Source: Glandiceps talaboti (lineage: Eukaryota > Hemichordata > Enteropneusta > Spengelidae). From it: a stretch of 64,000 bases of DNA. How positions within the stretch are numbered: position 1 is the stretch's first letter; every line of letters begins with the position of its first letter. Of the stretch, positions 1 to 12,700 are shown piece by piece. Under the pieces are notes generated by a model. That model was not told where the DNA came from. It did not search any database and worked only from the letters and a program-made list of their open reading frames with translations. The stretch spans positions 22,005,225 through 22,069,224 of the forward strand of contig NC_135555.1 in the NCBI RefSeq assembly GCF_964340395.1. Reading direction: 5' to 3'. Both the position numbers and the translations under genes were made by a program.

Positions 1-928
1 CATTCGTATTAGTTTCACGTTATACTCCAACATGGCCTAACTTAGAACCTTCGTGTAGGTGGATTTTGGCAACGTCCTCCCCACATAGTCTATTCAAATC
101 AATTATCATGAAGGTACGTCCTTTAAAAGTTGCGACTACGATTGAACGATCGGCTCTGCACATACCTACTGTGCCTTCGTTAACTTTCGTTGACAGACAA
201 GATCACATGACGTTACCTACGTATACGTAGTGGACTGCCGTATTTATATTTGTGTACTATGAATGGCATCGTGTCTAAACAGCTACCCGTCTAGTCTAGA
301 ATTTGGCATTAGGCAATCCTAAAACGTAAAGCTATATAGGACGTTTTAAAAACCAAGAGTTGTCGTACAAGTAAATGAGGTAATGTCTAATGTGTAATCA
401 GTAATGACTTGCTTGGATTGTAAGCTTATTAGTTTCGATCCTAGTCGCACGAAATTGGTTGACACGCGCGTTCGTCACGTACCATCATTTATAGTTGTGA
501 TGACCGAACAAACAGAAAAAACAGTCTCTTGAATTCAGGAACTTCTGTTTAGGTGTGGGTGAATAATAAAATCATGTTTTCGCAGCATTCATATTGTTGT
601 TTTTGTCATTCATTAATTGTACATCACTCCCTGGCAGGCGGCTGGGTTACTTGGCCATACGATTATTTTAGAACAACATGCATCTCACTCCGTGTATGTC
701 GGCAAAGTTTCTGACTGTCATTTTCAAGAGTAGCAAAATAGCATTGCCTCTTTTGATTCCATCTTAGTATGAATTAAATATCCCTGTAGGCTGTAGTGAT
801 TTTGACGCACGCGAAAAACGACAATCTTACCCCACCCCCTTCAAGGAATTACGTTCTTTGTATAATAAAATAAAATGTATAAAAACCATGTATAATAAAA
901 TAAGTAGTTGACTCGCTCATACACACAT

Positions 929-1027
929 GCAATCTGATTAAAATCCGATGTGGTGAAAGCGGCTAGATGTCCTTATTTACCTCTATTCATCGTGTTGTGA
1001 CGTTTGTTTTGTTCGGAGTGATCGCCG
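929..1027 (+). repeat. 99-bp interspersed repeat, copy 1
   Basis: This segment starts GCAATCTGATTAAAATCC and ends TTCGGAGTGATCGCCG. It recurs at 17371-17469 and 19077-19175. In copies 1 and 3 the next bases are TGGGAAGG. In the 17371 copy they are CCTTCCCA, the exact reverse complement, which suggests a small inverted-repeat element that has been flipped or truncated at its right end. Confidence 0.75.
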
Positions 1028-1352
1028 TGGGAAGGCTGTATATACTACCTCAACTAGATAATATATTCAAATCTGCATAGGTAGATACTTTTTTACATGC
1101 TGTCAACATTTCAGTACTTGTACACCAATTTTGGTTAATGATATGTGTACTGTGTAACAATATATTACATGTAGAAGTTGTTTTCATTTTCCCTGTATGG
1201 TATTCCTGTGTAGTCTGGTAGTGATTAGTCTAGAAATGGTTATAGTTGGGTATGCATATAAACAAAATGTGACGTCATGAAAATTTGTTGTTGGTCTTAA
1301 GTTTCCATCATTAATTGGAATAATCCAGTGTAGTTTTATTATTAAAATACAG

Positions 1353-1555
1353 CGATGAAAGAGGAAATAGAAGCGATTGTAACAATATCCCTGGTAACAG
1401 CTATTGCATTCGCCGTTGGGGGCGCACCACCAAAGGAGAGAGCCATGATCTTCAACTACCTGGTCCTGCTTGCAGACGGTGCAGGCATTTCGCTACTTGC
1501 AGACGGTGCAGGCGTTTCGCTCAGCACCAAGCAGGACTATACAACCATAGCATAA
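1353..1555 (+). CDS. Short conserved ORF cassette, copy A (possible terminal exon, PGG-like)
   Basis: This is a 66-codon reading frame starting MKEEIEAIVTISLVTAIAFA. It has a hydrophobic stretch of about 15 residues followed by GGAPP, then a tandem LLADGAG motif and a stop. The hydrophobic-then-GxxPP layout resembles the PGG domain found at the end of some ankyrin-repeat proteins, but this is only a resemblance. The bases before the ATG (TTATTATTAAAATACAG) would serve as a 3' splice site, so it may be a last exon rather than a complete gene. Three other copies lie at 2264, 3042 and 19503. Two are open to a similar stop, one has an internal frameshift, and one is cut by a MITE. No upstream coding exon was recognised. 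Confidence 0.3.
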
Positions 1556-1647
1556 TCATACCGTGCACGAGTTGTGTGACATTAATCCGAAGTGCAAAAT
1601 TACACTATTGTTAGTATTTTGTACATACATTTATTCGGCCTAACAAA

Positions 1648-1934
1648 AAAATTGTGTGGTTCCGCTTATGCTCAATTTTAGAATAGGTGTTTTTTCCGTT
1701 GTTTTCCATATGGTCTCTGTGTTTTTGGTTTCTTCCCATCAGATGTACAGCCATTACAGATTGGAACAACAGTTTTATATTGTTTTTTTTAAGTTGATGT
1801 CAGTTTCTGCATCCACTATTTCTTGCAAGACTTCACAATTTTTGCGATTTCATTTTTTTTCTCGAATACGTTAAATTTGCAGGTCGGTATTGAAAAATTA
1901 GTTGAGGTTGGGTAACCAGAACCAAACAATTTAT
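1648..1934 (+). mobile_element. MITE-like element with TTGTNNGGTTC ends
   Basis: The left end reads AATTGTGTGGTTCCG and the right end, on the opposite strand, reads AATTGTTTGGTTCTGG, so the termini are imperfect inverted repeats about 290 bp apart. The interior matches, in opposite orientation, the element at 61257-61620 inside an intron of the EF-hand gene. No transposase is encoded. It separates ORF cassettes A and B. Confidence 0.6.
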
Positions 1935-1956
1935 TTTGTTAGACCATACCTAACAC

Positions 1957-2728
1957 TCAATTATGATAATATATTTAAATCTGCATAGGTAGATACTTTT
2001 TTTATATACTGTCAACATTTCAGTACTTGTACACCAATTTTGGTTAATAATATGTGTACTGTGTAACAATATATTACATGTAGAAGTTGTTTTCATTTTC
2101 CCTGTATGGTATTCCTGTGTAGTCTGGTAGTGATTAGTCTAGAAATGGTTATAGTTGGGTATGCATATAAACAAAATGTGACGTCATGAAAATTTGTTGT
2201 TGGTCTTAAGTTTCCATCATTAATTGGAATAATCCAGTGTAGTTTTATTATTAAAATACAGCGATGAAAGAGGAAATAGAAGCGATGGTAACAATATCCC
2301 TGGTAACAGCTATTGCATTCGCTGTTGGGGGCGCACCACCAAACGAGAGCGGCATGATCTTCAACATAGTGTTATCATATCTGGTCCTGCTTGCAGACGG
2401 TGCAGGCGTTTCGCTACTTGCAGACGGTGCAGGCGTTTTGCTCAGCACCAAGCAGGACTATACAGTCATAGCATAACCATACCGTGCACGAGTTGTGTGA
2501 GCCAGCTAGACCAAGTTAAAGTTTGCTAGTTTTAGTGTACAAATTAACAATATCAAGGAAGAATGAGTTGTCTACATGATGTCGTATATAGAGAAAACAG
2601 AATTTGAAGTGTACTGAATGAAACTCACATATATTGATATTTCAAACAAGCAAGGGAGATTATGTGCCAACTCAAGTATACATTATTGTATATATTTTCA
2701 TTGTTATGATATTTATCATGAGCTGTAT
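1957..2728 (+). repeat. Cassette repeat, copy B
   Basis: This is a repeat unit of about 770 bp running from the TAATATATTTAAATCTGC stretch to GAGCTGTATATACC. It is followed head to tail by copy C, which restarts at ACCTCAACTAG. It contains the in-frame ORF at 2264-2476. The same unit, including its 3' tail (2500-2728), is found at 19184-19947. Confidence 0.8.
2264..2476 (+). CDS. Short conserved ORF cassette, copy B
   Basis: This 70-codon frame is homologous to the one at 1355. It differs by an in-frame 12-base insertion (adding four residues before YLVLLADGAG) and by a mix of silent and replacement changes. Length variation by a multiple of three is compatible with coding constraint but does not prove it. 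A splice-acceptor-like AAATACAG lies just before the ATG. Its function is unknown. The hydrophobic segment followed by GGAPP is the only recognisable trait. Confidence 0.3.
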   Translation: MKEEIEAMVTISLVTAIAFAVGGAPPNESGMIFNIVLSYLVLLADGAGVSLLADGAGVLLSTKQDYTVIA

Positions 2729-3146
2729 ATACCACCTCAACTAGATAATATATTCAAATCTGCATAGGTAGATACTTTTTTACATGCTGTCAACATTTCA
2801 GTACTTGTACACCAATTTTGGTTAATAAAATGTGTACTGTGTAACAATATATTACATGTAGAAGTTGTTTTCATTTTCCCTGTATGGTATTCCTGTGTAG
2901 TCTGGTAGTGATTAGTCTAGAAATGGTTATAGTTGGGTATGCATATAAACAAAATGTGACGTCATGAAAATTTGTTGTTGGTCTTAAGTTTCCATCATTA
3001 ATTGGAATAATCCAGTGTAGTTTTATTATTAAAATACAGCGATGAAAGAGGAAATAGAAGCGATGGTAACAATATCCCTGGTAACAGCTATTGCATTCGC
3101 CGTTGGGGGCGCTACACCAAAGGAGAGCGTCATGATCTTCAACATA
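2724..3146 (+). repeat. Cassette repeat, copy C, interrupted
   Basis: This is the third copy of the cassette. It runs through the ORF start at 3042 and as far as AACATA, where the MITE at 3148-3431 interrupts it. The ORF has GGATP in place of GGAPP. Copy B, which reads AACATAGTGT at the same point, serves as the empty site. After the MITE only GTGT continues the homology. Confidence 0.75.
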
Positions 3147-3147
3147 T

Positions 3148-3431
3148 TAGCCCCATCTACACGTAGGTCGTCCTACCTGAGGCAGTCCCAAGTCCTACCT
3201 GAGGTAGAATAGGTTTGCGTCTGCACATATGAAGGTTGCGGCGTAGATGTCGCGCATTCCGTCCTGACAGTACATAGGACGAAGTCAGGAGGGTTTCAGG
3301 AAACCTCTCAAAGGTGTCCTAAGTCAGGACAGTTTCAGGACGGTTTCAGGACGCGTTTGCGTCTACACAGGCTTCAAACTATCCCGAATCCTACCTCAGG
3401 TAGGATTTTTAGTGCCGTGTAGATGGGGCTA
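3148..3431. mobile_element. MITE with perfect 16-bp terminal inverted repeats
   Basis: The left end TAGCCCCATCTACACG and the right end CGTGTAGATGGGGCTA are exact reverse complements. Subterminal copies of TCCTACCTGAGGTAG lie near both ends. The length is 284 bp with no coding capacity. Comparison with cassette copy B shows an insertion at AACATA/GTGT, consistent with a short TA-type target duplication as in Tc1/mariner-like or PIF/Harbinger-like elements. The exact superfamily is inferred. Confidence 0.85.
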
Positions 3432-3691
3432 GTGTCTGTATTTTGTATGTGTCATTCATAACAAAAAAACCATGTTGTGTGAGATGTAAAAAAACATGGT
3501 GCTTGGTCTTTCTGGTTTGGTGGCACCTGCTTAGCTGTCAAATGCAAAAAACTCTGACAAAGCTACAAACTAATAGTATCAAATTTTATCAAAAAAAGAC
3601 CCTGCAACATTATGACTAGTTCATTCAAATGTTATTTCATTTGAAAACTTTTTTGTTTATCTTTAAATGAAAGACAAGGAAAACAACTTAC
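3432..3691. other. MDP1 intron, no further feature seen
   Basis: This is AT-rich non-coding sequence between the MITE and MDP1 exon 4. No exon encoding the missing C-terminal third of MDP1 was found here or anywhere to the left. Confidence 0.5.
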
Positions 3692-3799
3692 TTTCCAAAA
3701 TGTGTTTTCTTACAGCCAGGGTAGATTTCTTTGTAGTTAAAATACTGGTCAATATCGAACAACTTCAATAATGTTTTGGCTTCAGGAGGAGCTTCTGTT
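3692..3799 (-). CDS. MDP1: MDP1 exon 4 (last exon in window)
   Basis: The acceptor TTTTTTTATAG is followed by a frame encoding TEAPPEAKTLLKLFDIDQYF and then EIYPGCKKTHFG. The exon ends TTTGGAAA/GTAAGTTG in phase 2. Further exons must lie left of the window. Confidence 0.9.
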
Positions 3800-6700
3800 C
3801 TATAAAAAAATATTCAAAAAGAACATACAACAATGGAAGATCAACTATCGGCATGCTAACACATATACAAAAAGTAAAACTATTGTTGTTACATGTTGAT
3901 ATAAGCTATTAATTGATGTAATTACACTCGAAGTAGGGTGGGATTTCTGATAGCAAGTTTTCCTCTAGTCACCACACAGTCAACCTCATTCAGTGTTTGC
4001 ACTATCTTGATTACAAGGTGATTGTATCCACATAGCCAAGGCACTGCTGTCATCCACTTGTGTAATCTACCACATGCAAGAATAGGTTTAGTTTGTGTCT
4101 ATCTTAGTTAGCCGATAGCACATTTTCCACAGTTTGTCTATCTTAGTTAGCCGACAGCACATTTTCCACAGTTTGTCTATCTTAGTTAGCCGATAGCACA
4201 TTTTCCACAGTTTGTCTATCTTAGTTAGCCGATAGCACATTTTCCAGTTTGTCTATCTTAGTTAGCCGATAGCACATTTTCCACAGTAATATATGTGATT
4301 GTTATCAACTAGAACAGTATACATAGTTCTGATAATAAATACTTTAGATTGTGATTATAACACTTCTAGTGATGTTTTATTCCGTACATTGCATTGGACA
4401 CCATTCAGAAAACGGGTTTTATATAATGAGTCAATTTTAATGTAAAAAGTACAAAACAATTTAGCACCGGATTATTTGAATGTTTTTAAAAGGATACACA
4501 ATGTTCATAGTCGGAATACTAGATCTGCTGCCAGGGAAGATTTATACATTTCAAAACATAGAACCAAGTTTTTTAAGAAAAGTTTTACCTACAGTGGTGT
4601 AAAAATATGGAACAGTTTGCCACTTGACTTAAAATCATGTCCCTTACTGCAGGCTTTTAAAAGCAAATGTAAATATCATTTTTCAATTTCAAGTGATTCA
4701 TAATTTCAGTTGTGTATTGTTGATGTTCGTCTATTTTGTTATTGTACCTATTATATTTTTGCTTGTTTTGTCCTCATTTGATGTGTGCAGTATTTAATGT
4801 ATATATTGTATATAATATTTTAATGTTTTTCTCGACACTGTGTGAGAAGAGCCACTGGCTCAACAGTCTATCGAGATTAAATAAAGTCTAATAATAATAA
4901 TAATAATATCACTATATTATTACAACAGTCTCCAATTATGGGTTGCCAGTGGTCGAGTGGTTAGTTTGTACACCTCTTAACCCTACAGTCTGGGTTCGAA
5001 CCCGCCAGGTGTTGGCTGGGTAAAATTAAAATTTAACCATGTCTGTATGTAAGAAGGGTGATGCTCAGTTTGACCCTGCCAAACAATGCAGGTTTTCCCC
5101 GGGTACTTCGGTTTCCTCCTGCTTTTCAATACTAGGGCATTAGGGTGCTAATCCGTGGTAACCATTCGACAAATTTCTTTATTTAATGATTCTTCTTATT
5201 ATCGTTATTATTTGCTATTATACCATAAGATAAAATACCTTGAAGCAGCAGCTATTTGAATCCCTTTAGCCTGGATTAGTTGCAGGATAGACTTCACATC
5301 TTGGTATAAAATCATTTCATCTTTCCTTCTATCAAACACTCTACCATTACTGGAATGGAAATGAAAACATATCTGGATTAAAAAATAGAGTACACAATAT
5401 CATGTCAAGTAAAGAGCGCCCTCTATGGCATATTTGTCAAGTCATGTTTATTGACTTTTCTGGAGTCAAGATATGGTTGATTGGTTAGTGTGGCCAGCTG
5501 AGATTCTGCAAACTTGTCAGTTGAGCCATTTCACGAGCATTTAATTCAGTATGACTACAGCCCTTGGACAAGATGTAGACCAAGATTGTTTACAAGTTAA
5601 CCCAAATGTATAAGTGGGGACCTGGTAGGATAATGGTTGCAATGTGAAGGACTCAATCCTTTACAGTACCACACAGTATCTTGTATCTTATTTTCACAAC
5701 TTTGAAGATGAAATTTGTGTATTTAAGGTGAAATCAATACTTGAACTCAAAAAGATAAATCACATGCATTTTGGAAATAGTGTACTGGGCAATATGATAC
5801 TCCCTAAAATTGTACATGGCTAATGAATCATTTGACCTTAGAATGTGTGCAAATTTTACACAACTTTTTTAACAGTGACTAGATAAAACCTAGTCCCCTG
5901 ACATTATATTTTGAAAATATATTATAAAAAATTAATCTAAACATATATTGTATATTTGTATTGCTGGTATGTATGTTTTTGTATAGCTCATAAGATTTCA
6001 CAATAACGTCACACATGTGGCTATGTCACAACAGACAAATGATAATACATATTAGGGCGGCCCTATTTTATTCAATGTTACACATTAGGGCAGCCCTATT
6101 TCATTCTATGTTACACATTAGGGCGGCCCAAATTTAATTCTATGTTACACATTAGGGCGGCCCTGTTTCATTCAATGTTACACATTAGGGCAGCCCTATG
6201 TCATTCAATGTTACACATTAGGGCAGCCCTATTTCATTCTATGTTACACATTAGGGCAGCCCTATTTCATTCAATGTTACACATTAGGACGGCCCTATTT
6301 TATTCTATGTTACACATTAGGGCAGCCCTATTTAATTCTATGTTACACATTAGGGCAGCCCTATTTCAAGCTATGTTACACATTAGGGCAGCCCTATTTC
6401 ATTCTATTTTACATATTAGGGCAGCCCTATTTAATTCTATGTTACACATTAGGGCAGCCCTATTTCAAGCTATGTTACACATTAGGGCAGCCCTATTTCA
6501 TTCTATTTTACATATTAGGGCAGCCCTATTTAATTCTATGTTACACATTAGGGTAGCCCTATTTCAAGCTATGTTACACATTAGGGCAGCCCTATTTCAT
6601 TCTATTTTACATATTAGGGCACCCCTATTTAATTCTATGTTACACATTAGGGCAGCCCTATTTCATTCTATGTTACACATTAGGGCAGCCCTATTTCATT

Positions 6701-9700
6701 CTATGTTACACATTAGGGCAGCCCTATTTCATTCTATTTTACATATTAGGGCAGCCCTATTTAATTCTATGTTACACATTAGGGCAGCCCTATTTCATTC
6801 TATGTTACACATTAGGGCAGCCCTATTTCATTCAATGTTACACATTAGGGCACCCCTATTTCATTCTATTTTACATATTAGGGCAGCCCTATTTCATTCT
6901 ATGTTACACATTAGGGCGGCCCTATTTCATTCAATGTTACACATTAGGGCAGCCCTATTTCATTCTATGTTACACATTAGGGCAGCCCTATTTCAAGCTA
7001 TGTTACACATTAGGGAGCCCTATTTCATTCTATTTTACATATTAGGGCACCCCTATTTAATTCTATGTTACACATTAGGGCAGCCCTATTTCATTCTATG
7101 TTACACATTAGGGCAGCCCTATTTAATTCTATGTTACACATTAGGGCGGCCCTGTTTCATTCAATGTTACACATTAGGGCAGCCCTATGTCATTCAATGT
7201 TACACATTAGGGCAGCCCTATTTAATTCTATGTTACACATTAGGGCAGCCCTATTTCATTCAATGTTACACATTAGGGCGGCCATATTTTATTCAATGTT
7301 ACACATTAGGGCAGCCCTATTTCATTCTATGTTACACATTAGGGCAGCCCTATTTCATTCTATGTTACACATTAGGGCGGCCCTATTTTATTCAATGTTA
7401 CACATTAGGGCAGCCCTATTTCATTCTATGTTACACATTAGGGCGGCCCAAATTTAATTCTATGTTACACATTAGGGCGGCCCTGTTTCATTCAATGTTA
7501 CACATTAGGGCAGCCCTATGTCATTCAATGTTACACATTAGGGCAGCCCTATTTCATTCTATGTTACACATTAGGGCAGCCCTATTTCATTCAATGTTAC
7601 ACATTAGGACGGCCCTATTTTATTCAATGTTACACATTAGGGCAGCCCTATTTAATTCTATGTTACACATTAGGGCAGCCCTATTTCAAGCTATGTTACA
7701 CATTAGGGCAGCCCTATTTCATTCTATTTTATATATTAGGGCACCCCTATTTCATTCTATGTTACACATTAGGGCAGCCCTATTTCATTCTATGTTACAC
7801 ATTAGGGCAGCCCTATTTCATTCTATTTTATATATTAGGGCAGCCCTATTTAATTCTATGTTACACATTAGGGTAGCCCTATTTCAAGCTATGTTACACA
7901 TTAGGGCAGCCCTATTTCATTCTATTTTACATATTAGGGCACCCCTATTTAATTCTATGTTACACATTAGGGCAGCCCTATTTCATTCTATGTTACACAT
8001 TAGGGCAGCCCTATTTCATTCTATGTTACACATTAGGGCAGCCCTATTTCATTCTATTTTACATATTAGGGCACCCCTATTTAATTCTATGTTACACATT
8101 AGGGCAGCCCTATTTCATTCTATGTTACACATTAGGGCAGCCCTATTTCATTCAATGTTACACATTAGGGCACCCCTATTTCATTCTATGTTACACATTA
8201 GGGCGGCCCTATTTCATTCAATGTTACACATTAGGGCAGCCCTATTTCATTCTATAATACACATTAGGGCAGCCCTATTTCAAGCTATGTTACACATTAG
8301 GGCAGCCCTATTTCATTCTATTTTACATATTAGGGCACCCCTATTTAATTCTATGTTACACATTAGGGCAGCCCTATTTCATTCTATGTTACACATTAGG
8401 GCAGCCCTATTTAATTCTATGTTACACATTAGGGCGGCCCTGTTTCATTCAATGTTACACATTAGGGCAGCCCTATGTCATTCAATGTTACACATTAGGG
8501 CAGCCCTATTTCATTCTATGTTACACATTAGGGTAGCCCTATTTCATTCAATGTTACACATTAGGGCGGCCCTATTTTATTCAATGTTACACATTAGGGC
8601 AGCCCTATTTCATTCTATGTTACACATTAGGGCAGCCCTATTTCATTCTATGTTACACATTAGGGCGGCCCTATTTTATTCAATGTTACACATTAGGGCA
8701 GCCCTATTTCATTCTATGTTACACATTAGGGCGGCCCAAATTTAATTCTATGTTACACATTAGGGCGGCCCTGTTTCATTCAATGTTACACATTAGGGCA
8801 GCCCTATGTCATTCAATGTTACACATTAGGGCAGCCCTATTTCATTCTATGTTACACATTAGGGCGGCCCTATTTCATTCAATGTTACACATTAGGGCAG
8901 CCCTATTTCATTCTATGTTACACATTAGGGCAGCCCTATTTCAAGCTATGTTACACATTAGGGCAGCCCTATTTCATTCTATTTTACATATTAGGGCACC
9001 CCTATTTAATTCTATGTTACACATTAGGGCAGCCCTATTTCATTCTATGTTACACATTAGGGCAGCCCTATTTAATTCTATGTTACACATTAGGGCGGCC
9101 CTGTTTCATTCAATGTTACACATTAGGGCAGCCCTATGTCATTCAATGTTACACATTAGGGCAGCCCTATTTAATTCTATGTTACACATTAGGGCAGCCC
9201 TATTTCATTCTATTTTACATATTAGGGCACCCCTATTTAATTCTATGTTACACATTAGGGCAGCCCTATTTCATTCTATGTTACACATTAGGGCAGCCCT
9301 ATTTAATTCTATGTTACACATTAGGGCGGAGCTGTTTCATTCAATGTTACACATTAGGGCAGCCCTATGTCATTCAATGTTACACATTAGGGCAGCCCTA
9401 TTTCATTCTATGTTACACATTAGGGTAGCCCTATTTCATTCAATGTTACACATTAGGGCGGCCCTATTTTATTCAATGTTACACATTAGGGCAGCCCTAT
9501 TTCATTCTATGTTACACATTAGGGCAGCCCTATTTCATTCTATGTTACACATTAGGGCGGCCCTATTTTATTCAATGTTACACATTAGGGCAGCCCTATT
9601 TCATTCTATGTTACACAGTAGGGCGGCCCAAATTTAATTCTATGTTACACATTAGGGCGGCCCTGTTTCATTCAATGTTACACATTAGGGCAGCCCTATG

Positions 9701-12700
9701 TCATTCAATGTTACACATTAGGGCAGCCCTATTTCATTCTATGTTACACATTAGGGCAGCCCTATTTCATTCTATGTTACACATTAGGGCAGCCCAAATT
9801 TAATTCTATGTTACACATTAGGGCGGCCCTGTTTCATTCAATGTTACACATTAGGGCAGCCCCATGTCATTCAATGTTACACATTAGGGCAGCCCTATTT
9901 CATTCTATGTTATACATTAGGGCAGCCCTATTTCATTCAATGTTACACATTAGGACGGCCCTATTTATTCAATGTTACACATTAGGGCAGCCCTATTTAA
10001 TTCTATGTTACACATTAGGGCAGCCCTATTTCAAGCTATGTTACACATTAGGGCAGCCCTATTTCATTCTATTTTACATATTAGGGCAGCCCTATTTAAT
10101 TCTATGTTACACATTAGGGCAGCCCTATTTCAAGCTATGTTACACATTAGGGCAGCCCTATTTCATTCTATTTTACATATTAGGGCACCCCTATTTCATT
10201 CTATGTTACACATTAGGGCAGCCCTATTTCATTCTATGTTACACATTAGGGCAGCCCTATTTCATTCTATTTTACATATTAGGGCAGCCCTATTTAATTC
10301 TATGTTACACATTAGGGTAGCCCTATTTCAAGCTATGTTACACATTAGGGCAGCCCTATTTCATTCTATTTTACATACTAGGGCACCCCTATTTAATTCT
10401 ATGTTACACATTAGGGTAGCCCTATTTCATTCTATGTTACACATTAGGGCAGCCCTATTTCATTCTATGTTACACATTAGGGCAGCCCTATTTCCTTCTA
10501 TTTTACATATTAGGGCACCCCTATTTAATTCTATGTTACACATTAGGGCAGCCCTATTTCATTCTATGTTACACATTAGGGCAGCCCTATTTCATTCAAT
10601 GTTACACATTAGGGCACCCCTATTTCATTCTATGTTACACATTAGGGCGGCCCTATTTCATTCAATGTTACACATTAGGGCAGCCCTATTTCATTCAATG
10701 TTACACATTAGGGCACCCCTATTTCATTCTATGTTACACATTAGGGCGGCCCTATTTCATTCAATGTTACACATTAGGGCAGCCCTATTTCATTCTATGT
10801 TACACATTAGGGCAGCCCTATTTCAAGCTATGTTACACATTAGGGCAGCCCTATTTCATTCTATTTTACATATTAGGGCACCCCTATTTAATTCTATGTT
10901 ACACATTAGGGCAGCCCTATTTCATTCTGTTACACATTAGGGCAGCCCTATTTAATTCTATGTTACACATTAGGGCGGCCCTGTTTCATTCAATGTTACA
11001 CATTAGGGCAGCCCTATGTCATTCAATGTTACACATTAGGGCAGCCCTATTTCATTCTATGTTACACATTAGGGCAGCCCTATTTCATTCAATGTTACAC
11101 ATTAGGGCGGCCCTATTTTATTCAATGTTACACATTAGGGCAGCCCTATTTCATTCTATGTTACACATTAGGGCAGCCCTATTTCATTCTATGTTACACA
11201 TTAGGGCGGCCCTATTTTATTCAATGTTACACATTAGGGCAGCCCTATTTCATTCTATGTTACACATTAGGGTGGCCCAAATTTAATTCTATGTTACACA
11301 TTAGGGCGGCCCTGTTTCATTCAATGTTACACATTAGGGCAGCCCTATGTCATTGAATGTTACACATTAGGGCAGCCCTATTTCATTCTATGTTACACAT
11401 TAGGGCAGCCCTATTTCATTCAATGTTACACATTAGGACGGCCCTATTTTATTCAATGTTACACATTAGGGCAGCCCTATTTCATTCTATGTTACACATT
11501 AGGGCAGCCCTATTTCAAGCTATGTTACACATTAGGGCAGCCCTATTTCATTCTATTTTACATATTAGGGCACCCCTATTTTATTCTATGTTACACATTA
11601 GGGCAGCCCTATTTCATTCTATGTTACACATTAGGGCAGCCCTATTTAATTCTATGTTACACATTAGGGCGGCCCTGTTTCATTCAATGTTACACATTAG
11701 GGCAGCCCTATGTCATTCAATGTTACACATTGGGGCAGCCCTATTTCATTCTATGTTACACATTAGGGCAGCCCTATTTCATTCAATGTTACACATTAGG
11801 GCGGCCCTATTTTATTCAATGTTACACATTAGGGCAGCCCTATTTCATTCTATGTTACACATTAGGGCAGCCCTATTTCATTCTATGTTACACATTAGGG
11901 CAGCCCTATTTTATTCAATGTTACACATTAGGGCAGCCCTATTTCATTCTATGTTACACATTAGGGCGGCCCAAATTTAATTCTATGTTACACATTAGGG
12001 CGGCCCTGTTTCATTCAATGTTACACATTAGGGCAGCCCTATGTCATTCAATGTTACACATTAGGGCAGCCCTATTTCATTCTATGTTACACATTAGGGC
12101 AGCCCTATTTCATTCAATGTTACACATTAGGACGGCCCTATTTTATTCAATGTTACACATTAGGGCAGCCCTATTTCATTCTATGTTACACATTAGGGCA
12201 GCCCTATTTCATTCAATGTTACACATTAGGGCGGCCCTATTTTATTCAATGTTACACATTAGGGCAGCCCTATTTCATTCTATGTTACACATTAGGGCAG
12301 CCCTATTTCATTCTATGATTCTGCTTCATAATACCTGAAAAAGGATGGGATGGTTGGTTGTTGTTTTTGAAAAAGTGTATTTGTACATTTTCATAATACT
12401 TTTATTTCATAATCATATTTTACCAGTCTAGATACCGTAGAAATGATAAGTAAAGTCATAAGGAATCTATAAACCATTTGTTTCCCAATTTTCAGCGATA
12501 AATGATAATTTTCACCCAGATATGCCTTAGTAGGTTCATATTCTTACCATCACTGGCATCAGTGATACTGTGAATTTTTCTTTTCCTGCCATAGAGGGCA
12601 TTATTTTAATTTTATTATATTGCTAGATTGAAGAAATCTATGGTGAATTAGGTAATGAGAAAGACAGAAATAACTAGGGCTAGCATTATGTTTGTTGGAA

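Larger units (their letters stand above)
1..1579 (+). repeat. Duplicated block, copy 1
   Basis: This stretch recurs almost unchanged at 18148-19726. The few differences seen include gcttattag against gcctattag near 420, a C-run difference near 835, and scattered substitutions in the short ORF at its end. The block contains no recognisable gene apart from the terminal ORF cassette. Its last 550 bases recur again at 1957-2500 and 2724-3146. The near identity points to a recent duplication, or to a haplotype or assembly duplication. Confidence 0.9.

Noticed and set aside
6142-8745. 867-residue ORF of 11-residue repeats (MLHIRAALFHS) and its companions up to 12338
   Set aside because: The period (33) is a multiple of three and the unit lacks stops, so long ORFs are automatic. 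Single-base indels switch the frame without selection against them, and the array lies in an MDP1 intron on the opposite strand.
6051-12318. TTAGGG in each 33-bp unit as an interstitial telomere array
   Set aside because: TTAGGG occurs once per 33 bp and never in tandem, so it is part of the satellite unit and not telomeric DNA.
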